64,000 nucleotides of DNA, taken from positions 754-64,753 of the forward strand of contig NZ_QVMM01000006.1 in the NCBI RefSeq assembly GCF_010501065.1. Reading direction: 5' to 3'. A program made the position numbers and the translations under genes. This DNA comes from Dysgonomonas sp. 216. Its GTDB lineage: Bacteria; Bacteroidota; Bacteroidia; Bacteroidales; Dysgonomonadaceae. The notes under the pieces were generated by a model, which did not search any database, was not told where the DNA came from, and saw only the letters and a list, made by a program, of their open reading frames with translations. The stretch's first letter is position 1. The number at the start of each line of letters is the position of its first letter. Below, in pieces: positions 51,682-60,960 of the stretch.

Positions 51682-52290
51682 ATGTTAGTGAAAATATATC
51701 CTGAAAACCCCAGCCAAAAAGAGATTGATCGCATAGTTAAGATTCTGCGCGATGGTGGTTTGGTTATTTATCCTACCGATACGGTTTATGCTATGGGTTG
51801 CGATGCATTAAATGTGCGTGCCGTGGAGCAGATATGTAAACTGAAAGGCATTAATCCGCAACGCAGCAATTTGTCTATTATCTGTTACGATCTGAGTGAT
51901 GTAAGCGAATATGCCAGAATGGATAATAATATATTCAAACTGATGAAAAGAAATCTTCCGGGTCCGTTTACTTTTATTCTGAATACAACAAGCGTGTTGC
52001 CGAAGATATATAAAAACCGAAAGACGGTAGGTGTACGTATCCCCGATAATAATATTATTCGTGAGCTTGTCCGCAACTTGGGAAACCCCATTATGACTAC
52101 TTCGATAAAAGATGACGATGAGGTGTTGGAATACACAACCGACCCAGAATTAATTTATGAAAAATACAACCATCAGATTGATGCGATGATTGATGGAGGA
52201 TATGGAGACATAAGCCCTTCTACTATTGTGAACTGTACAGAGGCTGAACCCGAAATAATACGACAAGGTAAAGGGGAACTTATTTTGTAG
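51682..52290 (+). CDS. Sua5/YciO/YrdC-family protein (threonylcarbamoyl-AMP synthase)
   Basis: A 202-residue protein from the ATG at 51682 (MLVKIYPENPSQ). The YrdC domain covers nearly all of it: GGLVIYPTDTVYAMGCDA, the KGINPQRSNLSIIC segment with KxR-like basic residues, PGPFTFIL, and VGVRIPDNNI. Family members make threonylcarbamoyl-AMP for the t6A37 modification of tRNA. The KR-S-S tetrad is only partly conserved, so YciO-type function is possible. Confidence 0.85.
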   Translation: MLVKIYPENPSQKEIDRIVKILRDGGLVIYPTDTVYAMGCDALNVRAVEQICKLKGINPQRSNLSIICYDLSDVSEYARMDNNIFKLMKRNLPGPFTFILNTTSVLPKIYKNRKTVGVRIPDNNIIRELVRNLGNPIMTTSIKDDDEVLEYTTDPELIYEKYNHQIDAMIDGGYGDISPSTIVNCTEAEPEIIRQGKGELIL

Positions 52291-52306
52291 TAACAGATTA
52301 AAGATT

Positions 52307-52314
52307 TATTTTTG
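52307..52314 (+). promoter_or_regulatory. -7 box of the S41 protease gene
   Basis: TATTTTTG, about 50 bp before the ATG at 52363; it could also drive the threonine genes downstream. Confidence 0.45.
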
Positions 52315-52362
52315 TAAACATATAATCAAATAGACAATATTATGCATATTAAATATATAAAT

Positions 52363-53829
52363 ATGAAACTTAACAGACAACTTTACATTCTAACTGTAAC
52401 CTTATTTGCTTTTTTGTTTGTGTCGTGTTCCAATAATGACGATGATTTTGATCCAGTTCATGATTATGTAAATAACTGGATATACGAAATTATGGATGCA
52501 TGGTATTATTGGGATGATAAAATGCCTGCAAATCCGGATACAACGAAAGATCCCGAAAGCTTTTTTAAATCGTTACTATATACATATAATAAACAAACCA
52601 ATCCTGAGGGCGACCGTTTTTCGTGGATACAGAAAAACTATGTCGATTTGTTGAATGCATTGAATGGGGTAACGCCTACCGATGTTGGTTTTGAGTATCT
52701 TGCCGCTTACCGAAAAAACTCGAATGCGATAGATTATTGGGTGTGTTACGTAAAACCAAATACCGATGCGTATGCTAAAGGCCTGCGAAGAGGAGATAAG
52801 ATATCTACTGTAGACGGGGTAGCGATTACCAAAGACAATTACGCATCGTTGCTGAGGGCAGGAAAGTCGGAGTATGAGCTGAAAGTGTTAAATCCGGCAA
52901 CGGATGAAACGAGAACTATAATCGTTACTGTAGAGCAAAATTATGCCGAGAATCCTGTATATTACTCAAACACATATGATGTTGACGGTAAAAAAATAGG
53001 TTATCTTATGTATAACTTTTTTGCTGTAGATAAAGGAGATAACCGAGGTGCTTATGATATAGCCTTGAATAATGTTCTGACAGAGTTTTATAATGATAAT
53101 ATTACAGACTTAGTTCTGGATTTACGTTATAATACAGGTGGAATTATTACCAGTACTGTACGATTGGCCAGTGCGCTTGTACCTGACCGTAGTACGGAGA
53201 AGAAATTCAATATAAAAAAGTATAATCCAACCGTAACAGCCTATTATCAGGAGAAAGAGGGTGATAAATTCTTTTATGACAGTTTTGTAGATAATTTTAC
53301 AATTTCGAATACAACTTACAATATTCCCCGCTTAGGAGACAAAATAGGCAAACTGTATATTCTGACATCTGCTAACACAGCTTCGGCAAGTGAGTTAATT
53401 ATAAACGGATTAAGGCCTTATATGGATGTGTTTTTGATTGGAGACGTAACTTATGGTAAAAATGTAGGTTCTATAACGTTTTATGAAGAAAACAAATCTT
53501 ACAATAAATGGGGCTTACAGCCTATAGTTGTCAGAACATACAATGCAAATAATGAATCGGATTATAATACCGGATTCGAACCAGATGTAGCTATAGACGA
53601 GATTTTGAATGCTCTGGATAACGATGATATGTTGTACCCTATAGGTGATAAAGATAACGAGATTATGCTGAAAATGGCTATCGATATAATAACCGGTAAC
53701 AATGCCTATACAACAACAGTGAAAAGCAGTCGTTTAGATTCTTCACTGAAAAAGGGCTCGTCGCTCGAACAGAAGCCGGGTGCATTCCAGATGGTATTTG
53801 AGACTCCCGAGTTGCAATTGAATAAGTAA
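52363..53829 (+). CDS. S41-family C-terminal processing protease, lipoprotein
   Basis: A 488-residue protein from the ATG at 52363. A lipobox (FVSCSNN) makes it a lipoprotein. A helical N-terminal domain (WYYWDDKMP) is followed by a PDZ-like domain (about 100-190; LRRGDKISTVDGV) and an S41 peptidase domain with catalytic Ser in TASASELII and Lys in YGKNVGS. It acts on envelope proteins at the cell surface or in the periplasm; substrates are unknown. The thrA-like gene follows after 27 bp, and cotranscription is possible. Confidence 0.92.
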   Translation: MKLNRQLYILTVTLFAFLFVSCSNNDDDFDPVHDYVNNWIYEIMDAWYYWDDKMPANPDTTKDPESFFKSLLYTYNKQTNPEGDRFSWIQKNYVDLLNALNGVTPTDVGFEYLAAYRKNSNAIDYWVCYVKPNTDAYAKGLRRGDKISTVDGVAITKDNYASLLRAGKSEYELKVLNPATDETRTIIVTVEQNYAENPVYYSNTYDVDGKKIGYLMYNFFAVDKGDNRGAYDIALNNVLTEFYNDNITDLVLDLRYNTGGIITSTVRLASALVPDRSTEKKFNIKKYNPTVTAYYQEKEGDKFFYDSFVDNFTISNTTYNIPRLGDKIGKLYILTSANTASASELIINGLRPYMDVFLIGDVTYGKNVGSITFYEENKSYNKWGLQPIVVRTYNANNESDYNTGFEPDVAIDEILNALDNDDMLYPIGDKDNEIMLKMAIDIITGNNAYTTTVKSSRLDSSLKKGSSLEQKPGAFQMVFETPELQLNK

Positions 53830-53856
53830 AACAGAAAAGAAAACCAATAACAACCA

Positions 53857-56295
53857 ATGAAAGTAATGAAATTTGGAGGAACATCGTTAGGTTCCTCTAC
53901 CAATATTTTAAATGTAAAGAAGATAGTCGATGCCGAAAAAGGCTCGGTAGTGTTGGTTATTTCAGCTTTCGGAGGAATAACGGACAAGCTGCTCAAAACA
54001 TCGGAGATGGCAGCATCGGGCGATGCCGCATACGAAGGCTTGTTCGACCTTGTTGTAGATTATCATTATAATATTATATCCGACTTGCCTTTTGAGAGTA
54101 GTGTAAGAACCGAACTAACTCAGAAAGTCGGGACGTTGTTAGAAGAACTTCAGAATATATTTAAAGGAGTTTATCTAATAAACGATCTTTCGGCACGCAC
54201 ATCGGATAAAATAGTAAGTTACGGAGAACGTTTATCTACGCTGATATTAAATTATGTGTTCTCCGATTTCAGGTTGTTAGATGCTACACAACTGATAAAA
54301 ACAGATACGAATTTCGGAAAACATATCCCCGATTTGGAGCTGTCGGGCAGTCTGATAAAGAATGCCTATGCTACTTCGGGAGGCAAAGTGTTGGTGTCGG
54401 GTTTTATCTCAAGTTGTAAAACTAAAGGGGAAATAACCAACCTCGGACGTGGAGGATCGGATTATACTGCCGCCATATTTGCTTCGGCACTCGATGCCGA
54501 CGAGCTCGAAATATGGACGGATGTGGATGGCTTTATGTCGGCCGATCCTAAAGTTATTAATGGCGCGTATGTTATAGATAACCTTACATTTACCGAAGCA
54601 ACCGAACTTTGTAATTTTGGTGCTAAAATAATTTATCCGCCTACAATATTCCCCGTTTATCATAAGAATATCCCGATAAGGATTAAAAATACATTTAACC
54701 CTACGGCTTCGGGCACATATATATCGCACGATGGAGGCAGTAGAAAAGGAAAATCGCTGATAAAAGGTATATCCTCTATTCCTGATACCTGCCTTATCAC
54801 CGTACAAGGCTTGGGAATGGTAGGGATAATAGGCGTTAATTACCGAATATTCAGCGCATTGGCAAATAACGGCATAAGTGTTTTCCTTGTGTCGCAGGCT
54901 TCTTCCGAAAACAGTACTTCGATAGGTGTCCGTTCCGAAGATGCCGATTTGGCGGTAAAAGTTCTTGAAGACGAGTTTGCCCGCGAAATAACATTGGGTA
55001 GCATAAACAGGGTATTGCTCGAACGCGATCTGGCAACAGTATCTATTGTTGGAGAGAATATGAAATACACTCCCGGAATTGCAGGGAAATTGTTCGATAC
55101 GCTCGGGCGTGGAGGCATTAGTGTTGTGGCATGTGCTCAGGGTGCATCGGAAGTAAACATTTCTTTTGTTATAAAGAATCAGTCTCTGCGGAAGGCGCTG
55201 AACTCCATTCACGATTCATTTTTCCTTTCCAACTATAAAGTGCTTAACCTGTTTATTGTAGGCATTGGGGTTGTTGGGGGCAATTTAATAGATCAGATAA
55301 AGCAGCAACAACCAAAATTGATGGAACAGTTTGCCTTGAAACTGAATGTAGTGGGCATAGCAAGTAGTCGAAAAGCATTGTTCCAAAGAGAAGGAATAGA
55401 TTTGAATAACTACAGGCAAATGCTCGATAAAGATGGCATTGACAGTTCTCCAAGTATATTGCAAGATCAGATTTTGGACATGAATATCTTTAATGCTGTA
55501 TTTGTCGATTGCACAGCAAATGAGCAAGTTGCAGGATTGTACGAAGGGCTTATGTCGAAAAGTATTTCGGTGGTTACTGCAAATAAAATAGCAGCCTCTT
55601 CGGATTATGACAATTACACAAAACTGAAAAATATATCGCGCGATCGTAATGTGAAGTTCTTGTTCGAAACCAATGTGGGTGCAGGGCTTCCAATCATCAA
55701 TACAATGAATTCGCTGATAAATTCAGGCGATAAAATTATAAAGCTCGAAGCTGTGCTTTCGGGGACGCTTAATTATATATTTAATACAATAAGCAAGGAT
55801 ATTCCGTTCAGTAAAGCTATACTGATGGCTAAGGAGGCTGGTTTTGCCGAGCCCGATCCAAGAATAGACCTGAGTGGTATGGATGTTGTTCGCAAATTGG
55901 TAATACTTACACGCGAGGCAGGGCATGAGGTAGAGCAAAAAGATGTTACGAAAAACTTGTTTGTTCCTCAAAAGTACTTCGATGGAACATTGGATGTTTT
56001 TTGGTCTACTATTGGCGAATTGGATGCCGATTTCGAGGCTCGCAGACAAAAGCTTGAGAGCGAGAAAAAGCGCCTGCGTTTTGTTGCAAAATACGAGAAC
56101 GGAAAATGCGAGGTTGGCTTGCAGGAAGTAGAGTTTACGCATCCTTTCTACGATTTGGAAGGCAGTAACAATATAGTGCAAATAACGACCGAGCGGTACA
56201 ATATGCCAATGAGTATTAAAGGATACGGCGCCGGAGCAAGTGTGACGGCTGCAGGTGTATTTGCCGATATAATAAGCATAGCGAATATCCGCTAA
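53857..56295 (+). CDS. thrA: bifunctional aspartokinase / homoserine dehydrogenase
   Basis: An 812-residue fused enzyme. The aspartokinase part (about 1-290) starts MKVMKFGGTSLGSS and contains GRGGSDYTAA. Two ACT-like domains (about 305-460) provide feedback control, probably by threonine. The homoserine dehydrogenase part (about 463-812) starts FIVGIGVVGGNLIDQ and contains LSGTLNYIF. It catalyses the first and third steps from aspartate toward threonine and methionine. It leads the threonine operon. Confidence 0.96.
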   Translation: MKVMKFGGTSLGSSTNILNVKKIVDAEKGSVVLVISAFGGITDKLLKTSEMAASGDAAYEGLFDLVVDYHYNIISDLPFESSVRTELTQKVGTLLEELQNIFKGVYLINDLSARTSDKIVSYGERLSTLILNYVFSDFRLLDATQLIKTDTNFGKHIPDLELSGSLIKNAYATSGGKVLVSGFISSCKTKGEITNLGRGGSDYTAAIFASALDADELEIWTDVDGFMSADPKVINGAYVIDNLTFTEATELCNFGAKIIYPPTIFPVYHKNIPIRIKNTFNPTASGTYISHDGGSRKGKSLIKGISSIPDTCLITVQGLGMVGIIGVNYRIFSALANNGISVFLVSQASSENSTSIGVRSEDADLAVKVLEDEFAREITLGSINRVLLERDLATVSIVGENMKYTPGIAGKLFDTLGRGGISVVACAQGASEVNISFVIKNQSLRKALNSIHDSFFLSNYKVLNLFIVGIGVVGGNLIDQIKQQQPKLMEQFALKLNVVGIASSRKALFQREGIDLNNYRQMLDKDGIDSSPSILQDQILDMNIFNAVFVDCTANEQVAGLYEGLMSKSISVVTANKIAASSDYDNYTKLKNISRDRNVKFLFETNVGAGLPIINTMNSLINSGDKIIKLEAVLSGTLNYIFNTISKDIPFSKAILMAKEAGFAEPDPRIDLSGMDVVRKLVILTREAGHEVEQKDVTKNLFVPQKYFDGTLDVFWSTIGELDADFEARRQKLESEKKRLRFVAKYENGKCEVGLQEVEFTHPFYDLEGSNNIVQITTERYNMPMSIKGYGAGASVTAAGVFADIISIANIR

Positions 56296-56338
56296 AAAAC
56301 AGACTACTTATTTTATTAACTTGTTCAACAAATTATAA

Positions 56339-57550
56339 ATGAAATATATAATAATACTAGGCGATGGCATGGCCGATGAGCCTATCGAAGCATTAGGAGG
56401 TAAAACGCCTCTACAAGTTGCTAAAAAGCCCTATATCGATATGTTAGCAGCAAAAGGCAAAAACGGTTTGCTTGATACTATTCCAGAGGGGTTTAAACCG
56501 GGTAGCGAAATTGCAAACCTTTCGGTTTTAGGGTACGATGTACCTAAAGTATTCGAGGGGCGTGGTTCGCTCGAAGCGGCAAGCATAGGCGTAGATATTG
56601 AACCGGGAGAAATGGCTATGCGCTGCAATATTATCTGTATTGAAGATGGTAAGATAAAAAACCATTCGGCAGGACATATATCTACAGAAGAAGCAACCGA
56701 ATTAATAACATTTCTGGATAAGGAACTGAACGATGGGGAAGTGAGCCTGTATCCGGGCGTATCGTATCGTCATTTGTTAAAACTGAAAGGTGGAAATAAA
56801 AACCTCGATTGTACTGCTCCACACGATGTAATGGGTACACCGTTCAAAGATGTGATGATTAAGGCTACAACAGAAGATGCGGAAGAAACAGCCGCTTATC
56901 TGAATAATCTGATAATAAAATCGCAGGAGCTTTTAAAAAATCATCCCGTAAACCTGAAACGTATAGCAGAAGGGAAAGATCCTGCAAATAGTATCTGGCC
57001 TTGGTCGCCGGGCTATCGTCCGCAAATGGAAACTTTACAACAGCTATATGGTATAAAGAGCGGTTCGGTAATTTCGGCCGTCGATCTTATAATGGGTATA
57101 GGTGTTTATGCGGGGTTAAAGCTCATTCATGTAGAGGGTGCGACAGGCTTATACGATACCAATTACGAAGGAAAGGCTCAGGCTGCAATCGACGCATTAA
57201 AGAACGATGATTTTGTTTATTTGCATATCGAGGCCAGCGATGAAGCCGGTCACGAAGGCGATTACGAACTTAAAACTAAAACAATAGAGTATCTCGATCA
57301 GCGGGTTGTTAAAACCATATACGAGGCTACAAAAGATTGGGACGAGCCTGTTGCTATTGCCATATTACCCGATCATCCTACTCCGTGCGCCATAAAAACA
57401 CATACCAATAAACCTGTTCCGTTTATTATATACAGGCCCGATGCCGAAGGCGATTCTGTGCAGATGTACGATGAATTTGAATCGGCAAAAGGAGCTTACG
57501 GAATGCTGAAAGGTCCTGAGTTTATGGAAACTTTTTTAAAGAAACAATAA
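56339..57550 (+). CDS. apgM: cofactor-independent phosphoglycerate mutase, ApgM/ThrH-like role
   Basis: A 403-residue alkaline-phosphatase-fold enzyme: ILGDGMADEPIEALGGKTP at the N-terminus with the metal-binding Asp, then ANLSVLGYD and, near the end, ASDEAGHEGD and ILPDHPTP. This archaeal-type mutase is commonly found between thrA and thrC in Bacteroidetes, where it is thought to act as homoserine kinase in the absence of ThrB. No thrB is seen here, which fits. The specific role is inference. Confidence 0.88.
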   Translation: MKYIIILGDGMADEPIEALGGKTPLQVAKKPYIDMLAAKGKNGLLDTIPEGFKPGSEIANLSVLGYDVPKVFEGRGSLEAASIGVDIEPGEMAMRCNIICIEDGKIKNHSAGHISTEEATELITFLDKELNDGEVSLYPGVSYRHLLKLKGGNKNLDCTAPHDVMGTPFKDVMIKATTEDAEETAAYLNNLIIKSQELLKNHPVNLKRIAEGKDPANSIWPWSPGYRPQMETLQQLYGIKSGSVISAVDLIMGIGVYAGLKLIHVEGATGLYDTNYEGKAQAAIDALKNDDFVYLHIEASDEAGHEGDYELKTKTIEYLDQRVVKTIYEATKDWDEPVAIAILPDHPTPCAIKTHTNKPVPFIIYRPDAEGDSVQMYDEFESAKGAYGMLKGPEFMETFLKKQ

Positions 57551-57562
57551 TATCCTAAAATA

Positions 57563-58870
57563 ATGAAATACTACAGTACTAATAAACAAGCACCCGAAGC
57601 AAGCCTTCAGGAAGCAGTAGTGAAAGGGTTGGCTCCTGATAAGGGACTTTATATGCCCGAAAAGATAAAGCAATTACCTCAGTCGTTCTTTGATAATATT
57701 GAGGACATGAGCTTTCAGGAAATAGCTTATGTTGTAGCCGATGCGTTTTTTGGTGAAGATATAGAAGCCGATACGCTGAAAAAAATAGTATACGATACAC
57801 TGAATTTTGACGTGCCATTAGTACATGTCGATAAAAATATTTACAGTTTGGAGCTTTTTCATGGCCCTACGCTTGCTTTTAAAGATGTAGGAGCCCGTTT
57901 TATGGCTCGTTTGTTAGGCTACTTCATTAAAAAACAGGGGCAAAAGGATGTAAAGGTTCTTGTTGCTACTTCGGGCGATACAGGCAGTGCCGTTGCTAAC
58001 GGATTTTTAGGTGTAGAGGGTATACATGTTTATGTTCTATATCCGAAGGGAAAAGTCAGCGCTATACAAGAATGCCAGTTTACAACCTTGGGACAAAACA
58101 TTACATCGCTCGAAATAGATGGGACATTCGACGATTGTCAGGCTTTGGTTAAATCTGCATTTATGGATGATGATTTAAACAAGGCACTGAATTTAACATC
58201 GGCAAACTCAATTAATGTAGCTCGTTTTTTGCCACAGGCATTCTATTATTTTTATGCTTATGCGCAATTGAAAAAGCAGGGTAAAGCTAATAAAGTAGTT
58301 GTTTGTGTACCTAGCGGAAACTTTGGTAATCTTACAGCCGGATTAATTGCCAAACGTATGGGATTGCCTATCGAGCACTTTATTGCTGCAAATAATGCGA
58401 ACGACGTGTTTTTTGAATACCTCGAAACCGGAGAATACAACCCTCGTCCATCTGTTCAAACATTGGCTAATGCCATGGATGTTGGCGATCCTAGTAACTT
58501 TGCGCGTATACTCGATTTATATAATCATTCGCATGAAGCTATAACAAACGAGATAGAAGGCTATACCTATCGGGATGAAGCTATCCAAAACATTGTTAAA
58601 TACACATACGACCGTACCGGATATATTCTCGATCCTCATGGGGCTTGCGGGTATGCGGCATTGGAAGATGGTTTGAGAACCGATGAAACAGGAGTGTTTT
58701 TGGAAACAGCGCATCCAACAAAGTTTCTTGATACGGTTGAATCTATTCTCTCCCGAAAAGTAGAAATACCGGCTAAGCTACAAGCTTTTATGAAAGGTGA
58801 GAAAAAAAGTATTGAGCTTCCTGTTGATTTTTCGGCATTTAAAAACTTTTTATTAAAGGAGGCTAATTAA
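57563..58870 (+). CDS. thrC: threonine synthase
   Basis: A 435-residue PLP enzyme: the Lys-containing motif FHGPTLAFKDVGARF, phosphate-binding TSGDTGSAV, and SANSINVARFLPQ. It turns phosphohomoserine into threonine. It lies 12 bp after apgM and closes the operon with thrA. Confidence 0.96.
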   Translation: MKYYSTNKQAPEASLQEAVVKGLAPDKGLYMPEKIKQLPQSFFDNIEDMSFQEIAYVVADAFFGEDIEADTLKKIVYDTLNFDVPLVHVDKNIYSLELFHGPTLAFKDVGARFMARLLGYFIKKQGQKDVKVLVATSGDTGSAVANGFLGVEGIHVYVLYPKGKVSAIQECQFTTLGQNITSLEIDGTFDDCQALVKSAFMDDDLNKALNLTSANSINVARFLPQAFYYFYAYAQLKKQGKANKVVVCVPSGNFGNLTAGLIAKRMGLPIEHFIAANNANDVFFEYLETGEYNPRPSVQTLANAMDVGDPSNFARILDLYNHSHEAITNEIEGYTYRDEAIQNIVKYTYDRTGYILDPHGACGYAALEDGLRTDETGVFLETAHPTKFLDTVESILSRKVEIPAKLQAFMKGEKKSIELPVDFSAFKNFLLKEAN

Positions 58871-58919
58871 ACTTTTTGCCTTTTTATTTGTCTTAAGTTT
58901 TATACAAAACTAATAACAT

Positions 58920-59402
58920 ATGAAAAAGAGACTACAACAATTTGCAATTATTGCTTTAACCTTGACAGGTTTTTTATCATTAAACTCATGTGGAGATGAT
59001 ATAACTGAGCTGCACGAGCATTATTACGAAGATCCGAGTACCTATTGGGATATTGTATTCCTAACCGTTGGAGATTCCAGTTCGGGCGAGAAGTACAAGT
59101 GGAAATGGAATTCTGATATACATAAATATTATTGTGTGATACCGGTGTCCGAAATTTCAGAAAAAGCGTATGACTATGGTGCAATCTTAGCTTATACTTT
59201 TTACGGTAAGTATGATGAAGATGAAACACAACATCAATTGAGGCATTATGCAAATAATGGAGCAATAATAGATTATGATATTTCGTATGATATGGAACAA
59301 ACTATCTGTTTCTATTATTATTGGGACGATTACATGAATACCACGCCTCCCCCTACTTTCAACTTTAAGGTAGTATTGCTAAGCCCGGGCAAATTGAATT
59401 AA
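58920..59402 (+). CDS. small lipoprotein of unknown function
   Basis: A 160-residue protein with a lipobox (SLNSCGDD, Cys at about 24). The mature part is rich in Tyr, Trp and Asp (for example YWDIVFLTVG and FYYYWDD) and appears mainly beta. No family recognised. It lies 49 bp after thrC and before a strong terminator, so it may be read together with the threonine genes. Confidence 0.65.
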   Translation: MKKRLQQFAIIALTLTGFLSLNSCGDDITELHEHYYEDPSTYWDIVFLTVGDSSSGEKYKWKWNSDIHKYYCVIPVSEISEKAYDYGAILAYTFYGKYDEDETQHQLRHYANNGAIIDYDISYDMEQTICFYYYWDDYMNTTPPPTFNFKVVLLSPGKLN

Positions 59403-59410
59403 AAAAAACA

Positions 59411-59435
59411 GACAAGAATTTGTCTTGTCATTTTA
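59411..59435 (+). terminator. terminator after the lipoprotein gene
   Basis: A perfect 7-bp stem GACAAGA/TCTTGTC (59411-59429) with a T-rich tail, preceded by an A run that allows function in both directions. Confidence 0.75.
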
Positions 59436-59445
59436 TTATATGAAT

Positions 59446-59471
59446 AAAGGCTTCCTGTTACGGAAGCCTTT
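59446..59471 (-). terminator. terminator of galE
   Basis: A perfect 10-bp stem, AAAGGCTTCC (59446-59455) and GGAAGCCTTT (59462-59471), downstream of galE on the minus strand. Confidence 0.8.
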
Positions 59472-59480
59472 ATTGTTAAT

Positions 59481-60515
59481 CTACATAATGCCTTTTTCTC
59501 TTAGCTTTAACTGCCATTTCCAGGCCGAAAGCATTGTATCTTCAATATTTTCTTTAGCTGTCCATCCCAGCACTTTGTTTGCTTTGGTTGGTTCAGCCCA
59601 TATTTTTTCGATGTCGCCTTCACGACGTCCAACAATCTTGTAGTTTAGTTTTACGTCAGCAACTTTTTCGAACACCCTTATCAGTTCAAGAACCGAAACT
59701 CCGTTTCCTGTGCCAAGGTTAAATAGTTCTACTTTATCTTCGCTTTTATTGCCTAACATTCTGTCGATAGCAATTACGTGAGCTTTAGCCAAGTCTACAA
59801 CATTAATAAAATCGCGTATGCACGAACCGTCAGGCGTATTGTAATCGTCTCCAAATACACTCAATTCTTTACGTACACCTATGGCTGTTTGAGTAATATA
59901 TGGAACAAGGTTTTGAGGTACACCATTTGGCAATTCTCCGATTTCGGTGCTGGGGTGTGCCCCTATAGGATTAAAATAACGTAGAATTATGCTTTTGATG
60001 GTAGCCCCCGAACGGATATAATCCTGAATGATTTCTTCGTTTATTTGTTTTGTGTTTCCGTACGGAGAAGCAGCAGGTTTAATAGGAGCTGTTTCGTCAA
60101 TTGGATTCACATCGGGTTCGCCATATACAGTGCATGACGAAGAGAAAACAATGCCTTTTACGTCGTATTTTGGCATTAGTTCCAACAGGTTTATTAGCGA
60201 AACTATGTTGTTGCGGTAATATAGTAGAGGTTTTTCAACCGACTCACCTACAGCTTTGCTTGCTGCAAAGTGGATAATACCTTGTATTCCTTTGTGTTTT
60301 TCAAACAATTTTTTTAATCCTTCCAGATCGTTACAGTCAAGTTGTTCGAAAACGGGACGAATTCCTGTGATTTTTTCAATACCGTCAATCGAATCGGCAG
60401 TCGAGTTCGACAAGTCATCAATTATTACAACTTCATACCCTGCGTTCTGTAGTTCAACAGCTGTATGCGAACCGATATATCCGGTGCCGCCCGTTACTAA
60501 AATTTTACCTTTCAT
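59481..60515 (-). CDS. galE: UDP-glucose 4-epimerase
   Basis: A 344-residue short-chain dehydrogenase-type epimerase: NAD-binding GGTGYIGSHTAVEL, Ser in FSSSCTVYGEP, and YGNTK for the YxxxK pair. It interconverts UDP-glucose and UDP-galactose for sugar use and glycan synthesis. It stands alone between two terminators. Confidence 0.96.
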   Translation of the reverse strand: MKGKILVTGGTGYIGSHTAVELQNAGYEVVIIDDLSNSTADSIDGIEKITGIRPVFEQLDCNDLEGLKKLFEKHKGIQGIIHFAASKAVGESVEKPLLYYRNNIVSLINLLELMPKYDVKGIVFSSSCTVYGEPDVNPIDETAPIKPAASPYGNTKQINEEIIQDYIRSGATIKSIILRYFNPIGAHPSTEIGELPNGVPQNLVPYITQTAIGVRKELSVFGDDYNTPDGSCIRDFINVVDLAKAHVIAIDRMLGNKSEDKVELFNLGTGNGVSVLELIRVFEKVADVKLNYKIVGRREGDIEKIWAEPTKANKVLGWTAKENIEDTMLSAWKWQLKLREKGIM

Positions 60516-60557
60516 ACATTTATTCTTTTATCTGGTTATCCTACCATAGTTAAAGCA

Positions 60558-60565
60558 CAAAGATA
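60558..60565 (-). promoter_or_regulatory. -7 box of galE
   Basis: TATCTTTG on the minus strand, about 43 bp before the galE start. Confidence 0.5.
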
Positions 60566-60651
60566 GTTAAAGATGATAATAAAAACTTGCATTGATTTGT
60601 CAAAATTTCACTATATTGTATTATTGCAAGTATAGTATGAATTTGTTTTTT

Positions 60652-60659
60652 TACCTTTG
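60652..60659 (+). promoter_or_regulatory. -7 box upstream of the small lipoprotein and glnS
   Basis: TACCTTTG, with the ATG at 60675 only about 16 bases away, so the leader would be short. Confidence 0.45.
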
Positions 60660-60674
60660 CTTTAAATTTAAGAA

Positions 60675-60938
60675 ATGGTCAGGATTAAGATATTCTTTGT
60701 TTTAACAGCAGTTCTTTTTATCTTCGTATCTTGCTTGGGCGACAAAATAGAGAGTGATGCAATAAAAGCAGTTGAGTTAACTAATGCCTCGCTGCAATAT
60801 ACGGAGGAGAAAAATCTGGAATCGGCAGAGAGGGCATATTTAGAGTTTCGGAGAATTATCGAAAAATACGAAAAGGCTGGTCAAGGAGAAGAATTTTATA
60901 ATATTTACAATAACTATTTATTAAATCCTGAAGGTTAA
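60675..60938 (+). CDS. small helical lipoprotein of unknown function
   Basis: An 87-residue precursor with a lipobox (FVSCLGD, Cys at about 20). The rest is a charged, probably helical-hairpin segment (ASLQYTEEKNLESAERAYL) like a single TPR unit. It lies 22 bp before glnS and shares its transcript. No function can be assigned. Confidence 0.65.
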   Translation: MVRIKIFFVLTAVLFIFVSCLGDKIESDAIKAVELTNASLQYTEEKNLESAERAYLEFRRIIEKYEKAGQGEEFYNIYNNYLLNPEG

Positions 60939-60960
60939 TTAATATATTCTACTGGAATTT

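Noticed and set aside
54409..55212. Long minus-strand open frame opposite thrA
   Set aside because: It lies wholly within a well-conserved gene and its translation looks like no protein family; a shadow frame. The same holds for minus frames at 4309-4731, 8154-8636, 9228-9629 and 10404-10853.
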